From: Aeromonas allosaccharophila
Lineage (GTDB): Bacteria; Pseudomonadota; Gammaproteobacteria; Enterobacterales; Aeromonadaceae
DNA length: 64,000 nucleotides
Assembly: GCF_000819685.1 (NCBI RefSeq)
Contig: NZ_CDBR01000093.1
Coordinates: 62,001 to 126,000 of the forward strand
Direction: 5' to 3'
Below are positions 53,800-62,659 of this stretch, piece by piece (position 1 is the first letter of the stretch; each line of letters opens with the position of its first letter). The notes beneath the pieces were generated by a model that made no database searches, had not been told where the DNA came from, and was given only the letters and a program-made list of their open reading frames with translations. Position numbers and translations under genes: made by a program.

Positions 53800-55374
53800 A
53801 TGTGCATGAAACTTCGCCATCAGCTGGTCACCCTCTCTCTTGGGCTCTCCCTGCTGCTGATCCTCATTCTGGGCAGCCTGCTGGCCCTCTTTATCCGTCA
53901 TCTGCTGGAGAGCAATCTGCAGGATAAGGGGAGCGATCTGGCACGGGTCATGGCGGCCGATACCCGGGTGGTAGAGGCCCTGCGTCAGGGCAGTGACCCT
54001 ACCTTGCGCGACTACATGGAGGCGGTCTGCAACCGCACCGATGCCACTTATATGGTGGTGACCGACGAACATGGTCGCCGTCTCAGCCACCCCAACCCCG
54101 AGCTGGTGGGGCAGAAATTTCGCGGTGAGGATATCTGGCCCGCGCTTCAGGAGCGGCGCAGCTACTGCTCCAAGGATCGGGGCACCATGGGGCCGGCGAT
54201 CCGCTGCTTCTCTCCGGTGGTGGGCGGTGACGGGCGCGTCATGGGGGCCGTGGTGGTGGGCTACCTGATGCAGCAGGTGGAGGGCATCTACATGGAGCGG
54301 GTAGCCCTGCTCGTCTGCGCCATCGTGGCGGTGCTGGGATGCGGCCTGCTGCTGGCGCTCTGGGTGCAATATCTGCTGCGCAAGACCCTGCTCGATCTGG
54401 AGCCGGAGGCGATCGTGCGCCGCTTCACCCTGCAGGATCTGGTGCTGGAGCACATTACCGAGGGGGTGATTGCCCTCGATAGCAGCGGCAACATCAACAT
54501 GATCAACAGCACCGCCAGTTATCAGTTGCGGCTGCCAGGTACCGGGCGTCACGCCCTGCTGGGGCAGTCGCTGGCGGAGCTGGTGCCGCCGCTGCGCCCC
54601 TGTCTGGAGCAGGAGGCGGGGGAGGTTAGCTTCACCATTCAGGGGGAGTCCTTCGTCGGCCGCTGGCAGGCGGTGCAGGGCAAGGCGCCGGGGCGGCTGC
54701 TGATCTTCAGCCGTCCGGAGGTGGCCGCCAGTCTGGGGGTGCAGGTAACCCACCTGCGCCAGTACGCCGAGATGCTGCGGATGCAGAGCCACGAGTTTGC
54801 CAACAAGCTGAGCAGCCTCTCCGGCCTGTTGCAGTTGGGTCACGTGGATCAGGCGGTGGAGCTGATCCAGCAGGAGAACGAAGCGTGCCAGACCATGTTG
54901 CAGGAGCTGCTGCGACTGATCGACAACAAGCCGGTGGCGGGGCTGATCCTCGGCAAGTTCAGCCGGGCCCGCGAGCTGGGGGTGACCCTGGAGCTCGATC
55001 CCGACTCGGCGCTGGCGGAGTACCCGGCCTCGGTCTCTGCCGATCTCATCACGCTGATTGGTAACCTGCTGGATAACGGTTTGCAGGCGGCCTGGCGCAA
55101 CCGCCAGCAGCGGCCGCCCCGGGTGCTGCTCTCTCTTTGTGATGTGGGGCGGCGACTGGTGATCGAGGTGGAGGATAGCGGCGAGGGGGTCGACGAGGCG
55201 CTGGCCGATCACCTGTTCGATTACGGGGTGAGTCGCCAGAGCGGCGATCACGGGGTCGGCCTGTTCCTGGTCAAGGAGACCGTGGCGCGGCGCGAGGGTG
55301 TGATAGAATGGCGGCGAACTGCCGAGCAGACCACACTGTTTGGTATCTACTTGAATAAAAACCAATTAATGTGA
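53800..55374 (+). CDS. CitA/DcuS-type sensor histidine kinase
   Basis: A 524-residue membrane sensor. A first helix (about 9-33) and a second (about 168-193) flank a periplasmic PDC/PAS domain that contains TDEHGRRLSHPNPELVGQKF and RCFSPVVGGDGRVMGAVVVGYL, the citrate/dicarboxylate pocket pattern. A cytoplasmic PAS-like part precedes the SpoB-type H-box (LRMQSHEFANKLSSLSGLLQLG, His331) and an ATPase domain (NLLDNGLQAAWRN, EDSGEGV, GDHGVGLFLVKETVARR). It starts at ATG 53800, with ATG 53806 possible. It directly follows the malic enzyme and precedes its regulator by 3 bp. It probably senses malate. Confidence 0.9.
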   Translation: MCMKLRHQLVTLSLGLSLLLILILGSLLALFIRHLLESNLQDKGSDLARVMAADTRVVEALRQGSDPTLRDYMEAVCNRTDATYMVVTDEHGRRLSHPNPELVGQKFRGEDIWPALQERRSYCSKDRGTMGPAIRCFSPVVGGDGRVMGAVVVGYLMQQVEGIYMERVALLVCAIVAVLGCGLLLALWVQYLLRKTLLDLEPEAIVRRFTLQDLVLEHITEGVIALDSSGNINMINSTASYQLRLPGTGRHALLGQSLAELVPPLRPCLEQEAGEVSFTIQGESFVGRWQAVQGKAPGRLLIFSRPEVAASLGVQVTHLRQYAEMLRMQSHEFANKLSSLSGLLQLGHVDQAVELIQQENEACQTMLQELLRLIDNKPVAGLILGKFSRARELGVTLELDPDSALAEYPASVSADLITLIGNLLDNGLQAAWRNRQQRPPRVLLSLCDVGRRLVIEVEDSGEGVDEALADHLFDYGVSRQSGDHGVGLFLVKETVARREGVIEWRRTAEQTTLFGIYLNKNQLM

Positions 55375-55377
55375 GCC

Positions 55378-56073
55378 ATGGACCCAATAATCACGCTTGT
55401 TATTGAAGATGACGATCGGATCGGTGCCATCTTGTCAGAGCTGGTGGCGGCAACATCCGGTTTCTCCCTGCTGGGGCGGGCCGGCACCCTGGCCCAAGCC
55501 GATGCCATGATGGCCGGCGTGGTGCCGCAACTGCTGCTGGTGGATGTCTCTTTGCCCGATGGCTCGGGCCTTGAGTGGGTGAGCCGCCTGCGCAGTCACA
55601 ATCGCGAGGCCTACGTCATCATGGTGACCGCCTCGCGCGATGTGGAGACCATCCAGCAGGCCCTCAATCTGGGGGTCCATGACTATGTCATCAAACCTTT
55701 GCGGTTGTTTCGCATCCAACAGAGCCTGGACGAGATCCTGCAACTGCACAGCAGGCTGTGCGAGCGGGGACGGCTGGAGCAGGACGATCTCGACAAGCTG
55801 TTGGGCAAGGGGGGGCGATCCCAGATCAAGGAGATGCGCGTCACCCCCAAGGGGATCGACAGCATTACCCTGCGTCAGGTGCTGGATCTGCTGGCTGGCG
55901 AGCCGGAGAACGTCTTCTCCACCGACACTGTGGCGCTGCGACTCTCCCTCAGCCGCACCACGGCGCGCCGCTATCTGGAGTATCTGGAGTCGGAAGACCG
56001 GGTCGATGTGGATCTCAACTACGGTCAGCGGGGGCGACCGGAGCGGCGCTATCGCTGGCGCCGGGCGGGGTGA
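55378..56073 (+). CDS. CitB/DcuR-type response regulator
   Basis: A 231-residue regulator. The receiver domain has the acidic DDD 11-13, phosphoacceptor Asp56 in LLLVDVSLPDGSG, and Lys in YVIKPLR. The C-terminal part (KGIDSITLRQVLDLLAG... VALRLSLSRTTARRYLEYLESE) is the CitB/DcuR-type HTH. It starts 3 bp after the kinase stop and ends the module with a terminator. Together with the kinase it should control the 2HCT transporter and malic enzyme genes; comparable pairs control malate or citrate genes in other bacteria (MaeK/MaeR in lactobacilli, CitA/CitB in enterics). Confidence 0.9.
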   Translation: MDPIITLVIEDDDRIGAILSELVAATSGFSLLGRAGTLAQADAMMAGVVPQLLLVDVSLPDGSGLEWVSRLRSHNREAYVIMVTASRDVETIQQALNLGVHDYVIKPLRLFRIQQSLDEILQLHSRLCERGRLEQDDLDKLLGKGGRSQIKEMRVTPKGIDSITLRQVLDLLAGEPENVFSTDTVALRLSLSRTTARRYLEYLESEDRVDVDLNYGQRGRPERRYRWRRAG

Positions 56074-56103
56074 GCCTCAGGTTGATGCCAACATGCATGT
56101 GAA

Positions 56104-56137
56104 AACAACAAGGGAGCCAGCGGCTCCCTTGTTGTTT
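56104..56137. terminator. Bidirectional terminator between the response regulator and the EamA gene
   Basis: AACAACAAGGGAGCC / GGCTCCCTTGTTGTT hairpin, long and symmetrical. Confidence 0.9.
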
Positions 56138-56154
56138 CTGGACACAGTACAATT

Positions 56155-57054
56155 TCAAGCGGCTTCTCGTTCGACCACCGGCGCACGCCTCTTCAGTTGG
56201 GAGGCCATCACCCCACCCAGGATGAGACCCCCGCCCAGCAGGTGATAGCCGTGGATCGGCTCCCCCAGACTTATGACGGCGATCAGCGCCGTACAGAGTG
56301 GCAGCAGGTTCATAAAAACCGAGGTGCGCTCAGCCCCCATGCAGGCGAGACCGCGCATCCAGCAGTAGGCCGCCAGCAGGGACGACGCGAGCCCGGCAAA
56401 CAGCACCAGCCCCCACCCCTCGGCCGGCACCGCCAGCGAATCGGCACTCAGAGCAACTGGCACCAGCAGCAAGACTGCCAGCAGGACTTGCATATAGAGG
56501 TTGAGCCAGGGACCGAACGGCAGTTGCCAGCGGCGGATCAGCAGCCCGTAGAGGGCATAGCTGACAGAGCCCAGCAGCATCATGCCATCACCGGGGTTGA
56601 TGCCGTTCTGCAACAGCGCCAGCGGTTGGCCCTTGCTCAGCAGCCAGACCACCCCGAACAGCGAGATGCTCATGCCCGCCAGCGCCTGTTTGCCGGGACG
56701 CTGAGCGAAGACGATGGCGCCGAGCAGCAGGGTCAGCATCGGGATCAGCGAACCGATCACCCCCATGTTGGTGGCCGAGGTACTGTGGGCGGCGTAATAG
56801 GCCAGACACTGGAACAGCACCATGCCCAGCGCCGCCAGCACCAGCAGCTTGCCAAACCAGGGGCGGATCTCGCTGCGGCGGCGCCACAACTGGGGCAGGC
56901 AGAAGGGGGTCAGTGCCAGCGCGGCAATGACCCAGCGATAGAAGGAGATGGCCGCCGGATCGAGCACGCTGGCCGCTGCCTTGGAGACCACGGTATTGGT
57001 GGCCCAGATCAGCACCGCCATCAGCGGAAAGAGCAGGGGGGAAAAGATTCGCAT
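56155..57054 (-). CDS. EamA/DMT-family transporter
   Basis: A 299-residue inner-membrane protein with ten predicted helices in two EamA repeats of about 140 residues. The first repeat opens PLMAVLIWATNTVVSKAAASVLDPAAISFYRW; the second opens ISPGDGMMLLG-like and ends LGEPIHGYHLLGGGLILGGV, the usual D/GEP-x-H repeat end. Exporters of this type remove amino acids or other metabolites; the substrate is unknown. It is divergent from an AraC-type regulator, with 99 bp between them, which probably controls it. Confidence 0.87.
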   Translation of the reverse strand: MRIFSPLLFPLMAVLIWATNTVVSKAAASVLDPAAISFYRWVIAALALTPFCLPQLWRRRSEIRPWFGKLLVLAALGMVLFQCLAYYAAHSTSATNMGVIGSLIPMLTLLLGAIVFAQRPGKQALAGMSISLFGVVWLLSKGQPLALLQNGINPGDGMMLLGSVSYALYGLLIRRWQLPFGPWLNLYMQVLLAVLLLVPVALSADSLAVPAEGWGLVLFAGLASSLLAAYCWMRGLACMGAERTSVFMNLLPLCTALIAVISLGEPIHGYHLLGGGLILGGVMASQLKRRAPVVEREAA

Positions 57055-57153
57055 CAGAGGCTCCTTATTGTCAGGCTGGCAAGTTTACCCTTGTCTTTCT
57101 ATTGGCAAGTAGCGTAAAAAAGACAGATGATCCCGCAGAAAGGACAACCTGTC

Positions 57154-57951
57154 ATGGTGGCTCACCACTACCATTCCACCGATAGCGAGCTGCCAGCCCC
57201 CAATCCGCTCTATTTTCGTTATCAGCAGTTGCGAGCCGACAGCATCACCTCGCTTCACTCCCATCCCTGGGGCCAGCTCAGCATGATCAGCCTGGGGGTG
57301 ATGGAGATGGAGCTGGGGGTGCAGCGGTTGGTGGCGCCCGCCGACTACCTGATCTGGGTGCCGGCGGATCTCGACCACACCGCCTACAACGAACAGGCCC
57401 TCGACTACACCTCGATCTACGTCAGCCACGAATGGTCGGCCAGATTGCCGCCAGAGCCGAGATTGCTGCTGATGACCCCGCTGATCCGCGCCCTGCTGAG
57501 CGATTTTTGCGAACGGCGGGTAGGTCATATGATGGATGAGTGGGATCAACGGCAGGCTGAACTACTGGTGGCACGACTGGCGCGTACCCGCTGTCAGGAG
57601 AACTACCTGCCGATGAGTCAGGACAAGCTGCTGGCCCCCATGCTGGCGGTGCTGCATCATGACCCGGCCGATCCCCGCACCCTGGCCCTGTGGGCCGGAC
57701 AACTGCATACCACCGAACGCACCCTGGCACGCCGCTGCCTGCGGGAGCTGGGGATGAACTTTGGTCAGTGGCGGGCGCGGTTGCGGCTGCTCAAGGCGCT
57801 GGCCTGGCTCAAGGGCGACCTGCCCATTCAGGAGATCAGCTGGCGGCTCGGTTATGGCTCCACCTCGGCCTTTATCGCCATGTTCAACCGGGAGCTGGGC
57901 TGTTCCCCCCAGCGTTACCGCCAGCAGCTTGGTAGCAAAAGGGAGCTGTGA
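57154..57951 (+). CDS. AraC-family transcriptional regulator
   Basis: A 265-residue regulator. A cupin-like N-terminal domain (LHSHPWGQLSMISLGVMEMEL, DYLIWVPADLDHTAYNEQALDYTSIYV) binds an unknown effector. The C-terminal about 100 residues hold two HTH motifs (LALWAGQLHTTERTLARRCLRELGMNFGQWRARLRLLKAL and IQEISWRLGYGSTSAFIAMFNRELGCSPQRYRQQ). The ATG at 57154 has AAGGAC upstream; the in-frame ATG at 57127 has no ribosome site. Probably controls the divergent EamA transporter. Confidence 0.9.
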   Translation: MVAHHYHSTDSELPAPNPLYFRYQQLRADSITSLHSHPWGQLSMISLGVMEMELGVQRLVAPADYLIWVPADLDHTAYNEQALDYTSIYVSHEWSARLPPEPRLLLMTPLIRALLSDFCERRVGHMMDEWDQRQAELLVARLARTRCQENYLPMSQDKLLAPMLAVLHHDPADPRTLALWAGQLHTTERTLARRCLRELGMNFGQWRARLRLLKALAWLKGDLPIQEISWRLGYGSTSAFIAMFNRELGCSPQRYRQQLGSKREL

Positions 57952-58013
57952 TTCAAAATGATGAGGGCGCCCGCAGGCGCCCTGTTGATCCAACAATTGA
58001 GGAGTTTTCTGCC

Positions 58014-58424
58014 ATGTCACAACACATAGGTGCATTGACCCTGCTGGTCGCCGATTACGATCAGGCCATCCGCTTTTTTACCGAGGGACTTGGCTTCGCG
58101 CTCTTGGAAGATACCCGGCTCGATGAACCGGGCAAACCGGGCAAGCGCTGGGTGCGGGTTGCCCCCAAAGGTGCCCCCGGTTCCGCGTTGCTGCTGGCGC
58201 AAGCGGCCAATGCGCAGCAGCAGGCCGCCATCGGCCAGCAGGGCGGCGGTCGGGTGTTCCTGTTTCTCGAGACCGATGACTTCTGGGGGGATTACCAGCG
58301 CATGCAGGCGTACGGTGTGCATTTTTGTGAACAGCCCCGCGACGAGCCTTACGGCACCGTTGTGGTGTTCGAGGACATCAGTGGCAACCGCTGGGACTTG
58401 CTGCAACGCGCTGCTGCCAACTGA
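58014..58424 (+). CDS. VOC-superfamily protein (glyoxalase/bleomycin-resistance fold)
   Basis: A 136-residue protein with two beta-alpha-beta-beta-beta modules: HIGALTLLVADYDQAIRFFTEGLGFALLED... WVRVAPKGAPGSALLLA, and GRVFLFLETDDFWGDYQRMQAYGVHFCEQPRDEPYGTVVVFEDISGNRWDLLQ. The His near the start and Glu near the end are candidate metal ligands. The ATG at 58014 has GAGGAG upstream; the longer frame starting at 57948 overlaps the AraC gene. The substrate is unknown. Confidence 0.83.
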   Translation: MSQHIGALTLLVADYDQAIRFFTEGLGFALLEDTRLDEPGKPGKRWVRVAPKGAPGSALLLAQAANAQQQAAIGQQGGGRVFLFLETDDFWGDYQRMQAYGVHFCEQPRDEPYGTVVVFEDISGNRWDLLQRAAAN

Positions 58425-58456
58425 ATCTGAAAACGTTTATCATCCCGCCTGTCATA

Positions 58457-58475
58457 AAGTCATAAAAGTGTCACA
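58457..58475 (+). promoter_or_regulatory. Pho box upstream of phoB
   Basis: AAGTCATAAAAGTGTCACA has two TGTCAT-like half-sites with 11-bp spacing, resembling the PhoB site CTGTCATAWAWCTGTCAY; another GTCAT half precedes it at 58451. It lies about 50 bp upstream of phoB, which suggests self-activation of phoBR. Confidence 0.75.
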
Positions 58476-58525
58476 GAAAGTTCTAATAATTGGCGCACCC
58501 ATCTTCACAGAGGAGAGAGAAGGGA

Positions 58526-59215
58526 ATGGCTAAGCGAATTCTGGTGGTCGAGGACGAAGCACCGATCCGCGAAATGCTCTGCTTCGTGCTGGAGCAGAAG
58601 GGATATGAGACGATTGAAGCGGAAGATTACGCCGATGGACTGGCGAAGGTGCGCGAACCCTACCCCGAACTCATCGTGCTGGACTGGATGATGCCGGGCG
58701 GCAGTGGCATCCAGTTTATCAAGCAGCTCAAGCAGGATGAGGTAACGCGCCAGATCCCGGTGGTGATGCTCACCGCCCGCGGTGAAGAGGAGGACAAGGT
58801 GCGTGGTCTGGAGGCCGGTGCCGACGACTACATCACCAAGCCGTTCTCGCCCAAGGAGCTCACCGCTCGCCTCCATGCGGTGATGCGCCGTGTATCGCCC
58901 ACCTCGGTGGACGAGGTGATCGAGGTGCAGGGGCTGAAACTCGATCCTGTCTCTCACCGGGTCAGTGCCGAAGAGAAGGCGCTCGACATGGGGCCGACCG
59001 AATTCAAGCTGCTGCACTTCTTTATGACCCACCCCGAGCGGGTCTACAGCCGTGAACAGCTGCTCAATAATGTCTGGGGTACCAATGTGTACGTCGAGGA
59101 CAGAACCGTGGATGTGCATATTCGTCGCCTGCGCAAGGCGATCGAAGAGACCGGGCACGACAGATTGATCCAGACGGTGCGTGGAGCCGGATACCGCTTC
59201 TCAACCCGTCTCTAG
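58526..59215 (+). CDS. phoB: Phosphate response regulator PhoB
   Basis: A 229-residue regulator, as long as E. coli PhoB. The receiver domain has E9 D10 E11 and phosphoacceptor Asp53 in [11 protein letters not shown], with Lys in YITKPF. The OmpR-type winged helix has [51 protein letters not shown]. The ATG at 58526 has AGGAGAGAGAAGGG upstream. It is followed by phoR after 8 bp. It activates phosphate-starvation genes, including pstS, through the Pho boxes seen here. Confidence 0.96.
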   Translation: MAKRILVVEDEAPIREMLCFVLEQKGYETIEAEDYADGLAKVREPYPELIVLDWMMPGGSGIQFIKQLKQDEVTRQIPVVMLTARGEEEDKVRGLEAGADDYITKPFSPKELTARLHAVMRRVSPTSVDEVIEVQGLKLDPVSHRVSAEEKALDMGPTEFKLLHFFMTHPERVYSREQLLNNVWGTNVYVEDRTVDVHIRRLRKAIEETGHDRLIQTVRGAGYRFSTRL

Positions 59216-59223
59216 AGGCAGTT

Positions 59224-60519
59224 ATGTTGCAACCTTACGCCTGGCGGCGACAGTTGTGGCGGATGGCGTTTTTCTATTTGCCTTTCGCTCTGTTCGGTTG
59301 GCTGATTGATCATCTCCCCCTCTGCCTGTTGGTGGCGGCCGTGTGTCATCTGGGCTGGCACTATCGCTTCCAGAAGCGGCTGTCGGACTGGCTGTGGCAC
59401 GATCGCAGCCTGGTGCCCCCCAGCGGCAGTGGCAGCTGGGAGTACATCTTCAACGGTATCTACAAGTTGCAGCAGCGTCACCGGGCGCGCCGCCGCGAGC
59501 TGGCGGGGCTGATCCGCCGCTTTCGGGAGGGGGCCGAGGCGCTGCCCGATGCCGCCGTGGTGTTTCGCACCGACGGCAGTATCCTCTGGTGCAACCGGTT
59601 GGCGGAGCAGCTGCTCGGTTTTCGCTGGCCGGAAGATGCCGGTCAGCATATCGGCAACCTCATTCGCAATCCGGCCTTTAACACCTATCTGGGCAAGGGG
59701 GCGTATGACGAGCCGCTGGAGATGAACTCCCCGGTCAACGAGGAGAAATTTCTCGAGTTTCGCATCATGCCCTACGCCTCGGATCAGGCGATGCTGGTGG
59801 TGCGGGATGTCACCCGCCTGCGCAGTCTCGAGAAGACCCGCAAACACTTTGTCTCCAACGTCTCCCACGAGCTGCGCACCCCGCTGACCGTGCTCAAGGG
59901 CTATCTGGAGATGACCGAGGAGCCACCACCGCCCGCCATGTGGGCCAAGGCGCATCGGGTGATGATGGAACAGACCATCCGCATGGACAATCTGGTCAAT
60001 CAGCTGCTCACCCTATCGCGTATCGAGGCGGCTCCGAGCGTTGATCTCTCCCATCTGGTGGACATGCCCGCCATGCTGGGGCTGCTGGAGCAGGAGGCGC
60101 GGGCGCTCTCGGGCGAGCGGGCCCACCAGATCGAATTCATGGTGCAGCCCGACCTGTTGGTGCGCGGGGATCAGGAGCAGCTGCGCAGTGCGGTTTCCAA
60201 TCTGGTCTACAACGCCATCCACTACACCCCGGCGGGGCGCAAAATTACCGTGGAGTGGCGCAAGCAGGGGGCGATGGCGCTGTTTGCGGTGAGCGACGAG
60301 GGGGAGGGGATTGCCCCCGAGCATCTGGCGCGGCTTACCGAGCGGTTCTATCGGGTCGACAAGGCCCGTTCCCGCCACACCGGCGGTTCCGGACTCGGCC
60401 TTGCCATCGTCAAGCACGCCCTCAGTCACCACGACTGCCAGCTCGATATCGAGAGCCGGGTCGGCCTTGGCAGCCGCTTTAGCTTTCTTATCCCAAGCCG
60501 CATGGTGGTGATTAAATAG
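59224..60519 (+). CDS. phoR: Phosphate sensor histidine kinase PhoR
   Basis: A 431-residue kinase (E. coli 431 aa). Two closely spaced N-terminal helices (about 14-46) anchor it, without a large periplasmic domain. Then come a charged linker, a PAS domain (about 105-200), the H-box FVSNVSHELRTPLT (His215), N-box (LRSAVSNLVYNAIHYTP), and G boxes (DEGEGI, GGSGLGLAI). It phosphorylates and dephosphorylates PhoB according to Pst transporter activity and PhoU. Second gene of phoBR; a terminator follows. Confidence 0.95.
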   Translation: MLQPYAWRRQLWRMAFFYLPFALFGWLIDHLPLCLLVAAVCHLGWHYRFQKRLSDWLWHDRSLVPPSGSGSWEYIFNGIYKLQQRHRARRRELAGLIRRFREGAEALPDAAVVFRTDGSILWCNRLAEQLLGFRWPEDAGQHIGNLIRNPAFNTYLGKGAYDEPLEMNSPVNEEKFLEFRIMPYASDQAMLVVRDVTRLRSLEKTRKHFVSNVSHELRTPLTVLKGYLEMTEEPPPPAMWAKAHRVMMEQTIRMDNLVNQLLTLSRIEAAPSVDLSHLVDMPAMLGLLEQEARALSGERAHQIEFMVQPDLLVRGDQEQLRSAVSNLVYNAIHYTPAGRKITVEWRKQGAMALFAVSDEGEGIAPEHLARLTERFYRVDKARSRHTGGSGLGLAIVKHALSHHDCQLDIESRVGLGSRFSFLIPSRMVVIK

Positions 60520-60545
60520 TCTTTTATGGCAATGGGTTAGCTGTA

Positions 60546-60576
60546 AAAAGAGGGCCTCTGAACGGGCCCTCTTTTC
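60546..60576 (+). terminator. Terminator of phoBR
   Basis: AAAAGAGGGCC / GGCCCTCTTTT hairpin with an eight-base loop. Confidence 0.9.
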
Positions 60577-60596
60577 ATTTGTTCAAATCAGTTGCC

Positions 60597-60636
60597 ATGT
60601 CATTAAAGTGTCACATTAAATCCATAAATTTGTCAC
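60597..60636 (+). promoter_or_regulatory. Two tandem Pho boxes upstream of pstS
   Basis: ATGTCATTAAAGTGTCAC (60597-60614) and ATCCATAAATTTGTCAC (about 60620-60636) each match the PhoB site pattern of two TGTCA-type halves 11 bp apart. Their offset of about 22 bp puts them on the same face of the helix. They lie 61-100 bp upstream of the pstS ATG. Confidence 0.85.
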
Positions 60637-60697
60637 TGCCAGGTCAGATACTGGCGCCGTCTTAAGAACGGACCTTCTGTAACTTTGGAGAGATTGG

Positions 60698-61672
60698 ATG
60701 AAACTCAACAAACTGGCTGGTGTAATCGGATTCACCGCAGCAACCCTGTTTTCTGTCAGCGCCCTGGCTGCCGGTGTGGATAAAGATCTGCCGGATTACA
60801 CCCCGACCAGCGGCATTTCAGGCAACCTGTCCTCTGTCGGCTCGGACACCCTGGCCAACATGATGACCCTGTGGGCCGAAGAATTTAAGCGTTTGTACCC
60901 CAACGTCAACGTGCAGATCCAGGCCGCCGGTTCTTCTACCGCGCCGACTGCCCTGACCGAAGGTGTTGCCCAGTTTGGCCCGATGAGCCGCGCCATGAAG
61001 GCCGGTGAAGAGGAAGCATTCGAGAAGCGTTACGGCTACAAGCCGACCGCCATTCGCGTCGCGGTCGATGCGCTGGCGGTGTTCGTCAACAAGGACAACC
61101 CCATCAAAGGGCTGACCATGCCGCAGATCGACGCCATCTTCTCCAGCACCCTCAAGTGCGGCGAAGCCAAGGCGGCCACCAAGTGGTCTGATCTGGGTCT
61201 GGACGGCAACTGGTCCAGCAAGGATTTGCAACTGTTCGGTCGCAACTCGGTATCCGGTACTTACGGTTACTTCAAGGAGCACGCCCTGTGTAACGGCGAC
61301 TTCAAGAGCGGCGTGAACGAGCAGCCGGGTTCTGCCTCCGTGGTGCAGTCTGTCTCTGCCTCCCTGAACGGCATCGGCTACTCCGGTATCGGTTATGTCA
61401 CCTCCGGCGTGCGTGCAGTACCGCTCTCCAAGGATGGCAAGACCTTCATCGAAGCCAATGCCGACAACGCCATCACCGGCAAGTATCCGCTGTCGCGCTT
61501 CCTGTACGTTTACGTGAACAAGCATCCGAACAAGCCGCTCTCTCCGATGGAACAAGAGTTCGTCAAGATGATGCTCTCCAAAGTGGGTCAAAGCATCGTT
61601 GCCAAAGATGGCTACGTGCCAGTGCCGGCCAAGGTGGTACAGGCTGACCTGAAAAAGCTGGGTATCATGTAA
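60698..61672 (+). CDS. pstS: Phosphate-binding protein PstS
   Basis: A 324-residue periplasmic phosphate receptor of the ABC transporter PstSCAB. The signal peptide is [20 protein letters not shown]...ALAA. Phosphate-contact motifs are visible: [40 protein letters not shown]. It resembles the Vibrio/Pseudomonas-type PstS rather than E. coli PstS. It lies after phoBR with its own Pho-box promoter, but no pstCAB or phoU genes follow; an M48 protease does. The remaining transporter genes must be elsewhere. Confidence 0.93.
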   Translation: MKLNKLAGVIGFTAATLFSVSALAAGVDKDLPDYTPTSGISGNLSSVGSDTLANMMTLWAEEFKRLYPNVNVQIQAAGSSTAPTALTEGVAQFGPMSRAMKAGEEEAFEKRYGYKPTAIRVAVDALAVFVNKDNPIKGLTMPQIDAIFSSTLKCGEAKAATKWSDLGLDGNWSSKDLQLFGRNSVSGTYGYFKEHALCNGDFKSGVNEQPGSASVVQSVSASLNGIGYSGIGYVTSGVRAVPLSKDGKTFIEANADNAITGKYPLSRFLYVYVNKHPNKPLSPMEQEFVKMMLSKVGQSIVAKDGYVPVPAKVVQADLKKLGIM

Positions 61673-61697
61673 CTCCCTGCAGTCAGCATGCCCTGAT

Positions 61698-61729
61698 AAA
61701 ACGAGCCCAAGCGGGCTCGTTTTGTTTTT
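61698..61729 (+). terminator. Terminator of pstS
   Basis: AAAACGAGCCC / GGGCTCGTTTT hairpin followed by a second T run. Confidence 0.92.
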
Positions 61730-61852
61730 GGCGGCTGTCCGTTTTGTTAATAGCGCAGGATGGATATTTTTCCGCCAGCCGGGCGTTGGTTCCCTTGCGT
61801 AGCAGGGCGGCATTTCCGAGAATAGGGCAACGTCACGGCAAAGGATCCCTTC

Positions 61853-62659
61853 ATGATTGCGTCTCTCACCAAGTTTGGCCTGGTAGCCCTCTGCAGTTCC
61901 CTGTTGGTCGCCTGCGCCCAGTCACCGACCGGCCGCAGCCAGATGCTGCTCTACTCTCCCCAGCAGATGAGTCAGCTGGGCGCCGACTCCTTCGAGCAGA
62001 TGAAGAAGCAGGAGAAGGTGAGCCAGGATGCCAAACTCAACGGTTATGTCTCCTGTGTCGCCAAGGCGGTAAGCGCCCAGGTGCCGGCCAGTTATGGCAT
62101 CACCAGTTGGGAAGTGGTGGTGTTTGACTCCAAGCAGGTCAACGCCTTCGCCCTGCCCGGTGGCAAGATAGGGGTCTACAGCGGCCTGCTCAAGGTGGCC
62201 AAGAATCAGGATCAGCTGGCGACCGTCATCGGCCACGAGCTGACTCACGTGCTGGCCCAGCACTCCAACGAGCGACTCTCTCGCAGCCAGCTGGCAGGTA
62301 TCGGTCTGGCGGCGGCAGATATCGCCATGGGCGGTAGCGAATATCGCGGCGCCACCATGGCAGCCCTTGGTCTCGGGGTCGAAGTCGGGGTGATGCTGCC
62401 CTATGGCCGCACCCAAGAGAGCGAAGCGGATCGGCTGGGGCTTGAGCTGATGGCGCGCGCCGGGTTCAATCCGGCCGAAGCCGTTCCCCTGTGGCAGAAC
62501 ATGAGTGCCGCCGCCGGTGGCAACACCCCGCCGCAACTGCTCTCCACCCACCCCAGCAACGAGAACCGGATCGCCGAGTTGCAGGCGCAGCAGGCGCAAG
62601 TGTTGCCGCTCTATGAGCAGGCCCGCGCCAACGGTCTGGTGCCCCAATGCAAGGCATAA
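61853..62659 (+). CDS. M48-family metalloprotease lipoprotein
   Basis: A 268-residue lipoprotein (signal ...LVALCSSLLVAC, Cys21). The M48 domain has NAFALPGGKIGVYSGLL, the zinc site GHELTHVLAQHSNERLS (HExxH at about 127-131) and the third ligand in QESEADRLGLELMARAGFNP; it ends with the LLSTHPSNENRIAEL motif. It resembles E. coli LoiP (YggG) and other periplasmic quality-control proteases. It overlaps the following GNAT gene by 13 bp, so they are coexpressed. Confidence 0.88.
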   Translation: MIASLTKFGLVALCSSLLVACAQSPTGRSQMLLYSPQQMSQLGADSFEQMKKQEKVSQDAKLNGYVSCVAKAVSAQVPASYGITSWEVVVFDSKQVNAFALPGGKIGVYSGLLKVAKNQDQLATVIGHELTHVLAQHSNERLSRSQLAGIGLAAADIAMGGSEYRGATMAALGLGVEVGVMLPYGRTQESEADRLGLELMARAGFNPAEAVPLWQNMSAAAGGNTPPQLLSTHPSNENRIAELQAQQAQVLPLYEQARANGLVPQCKA

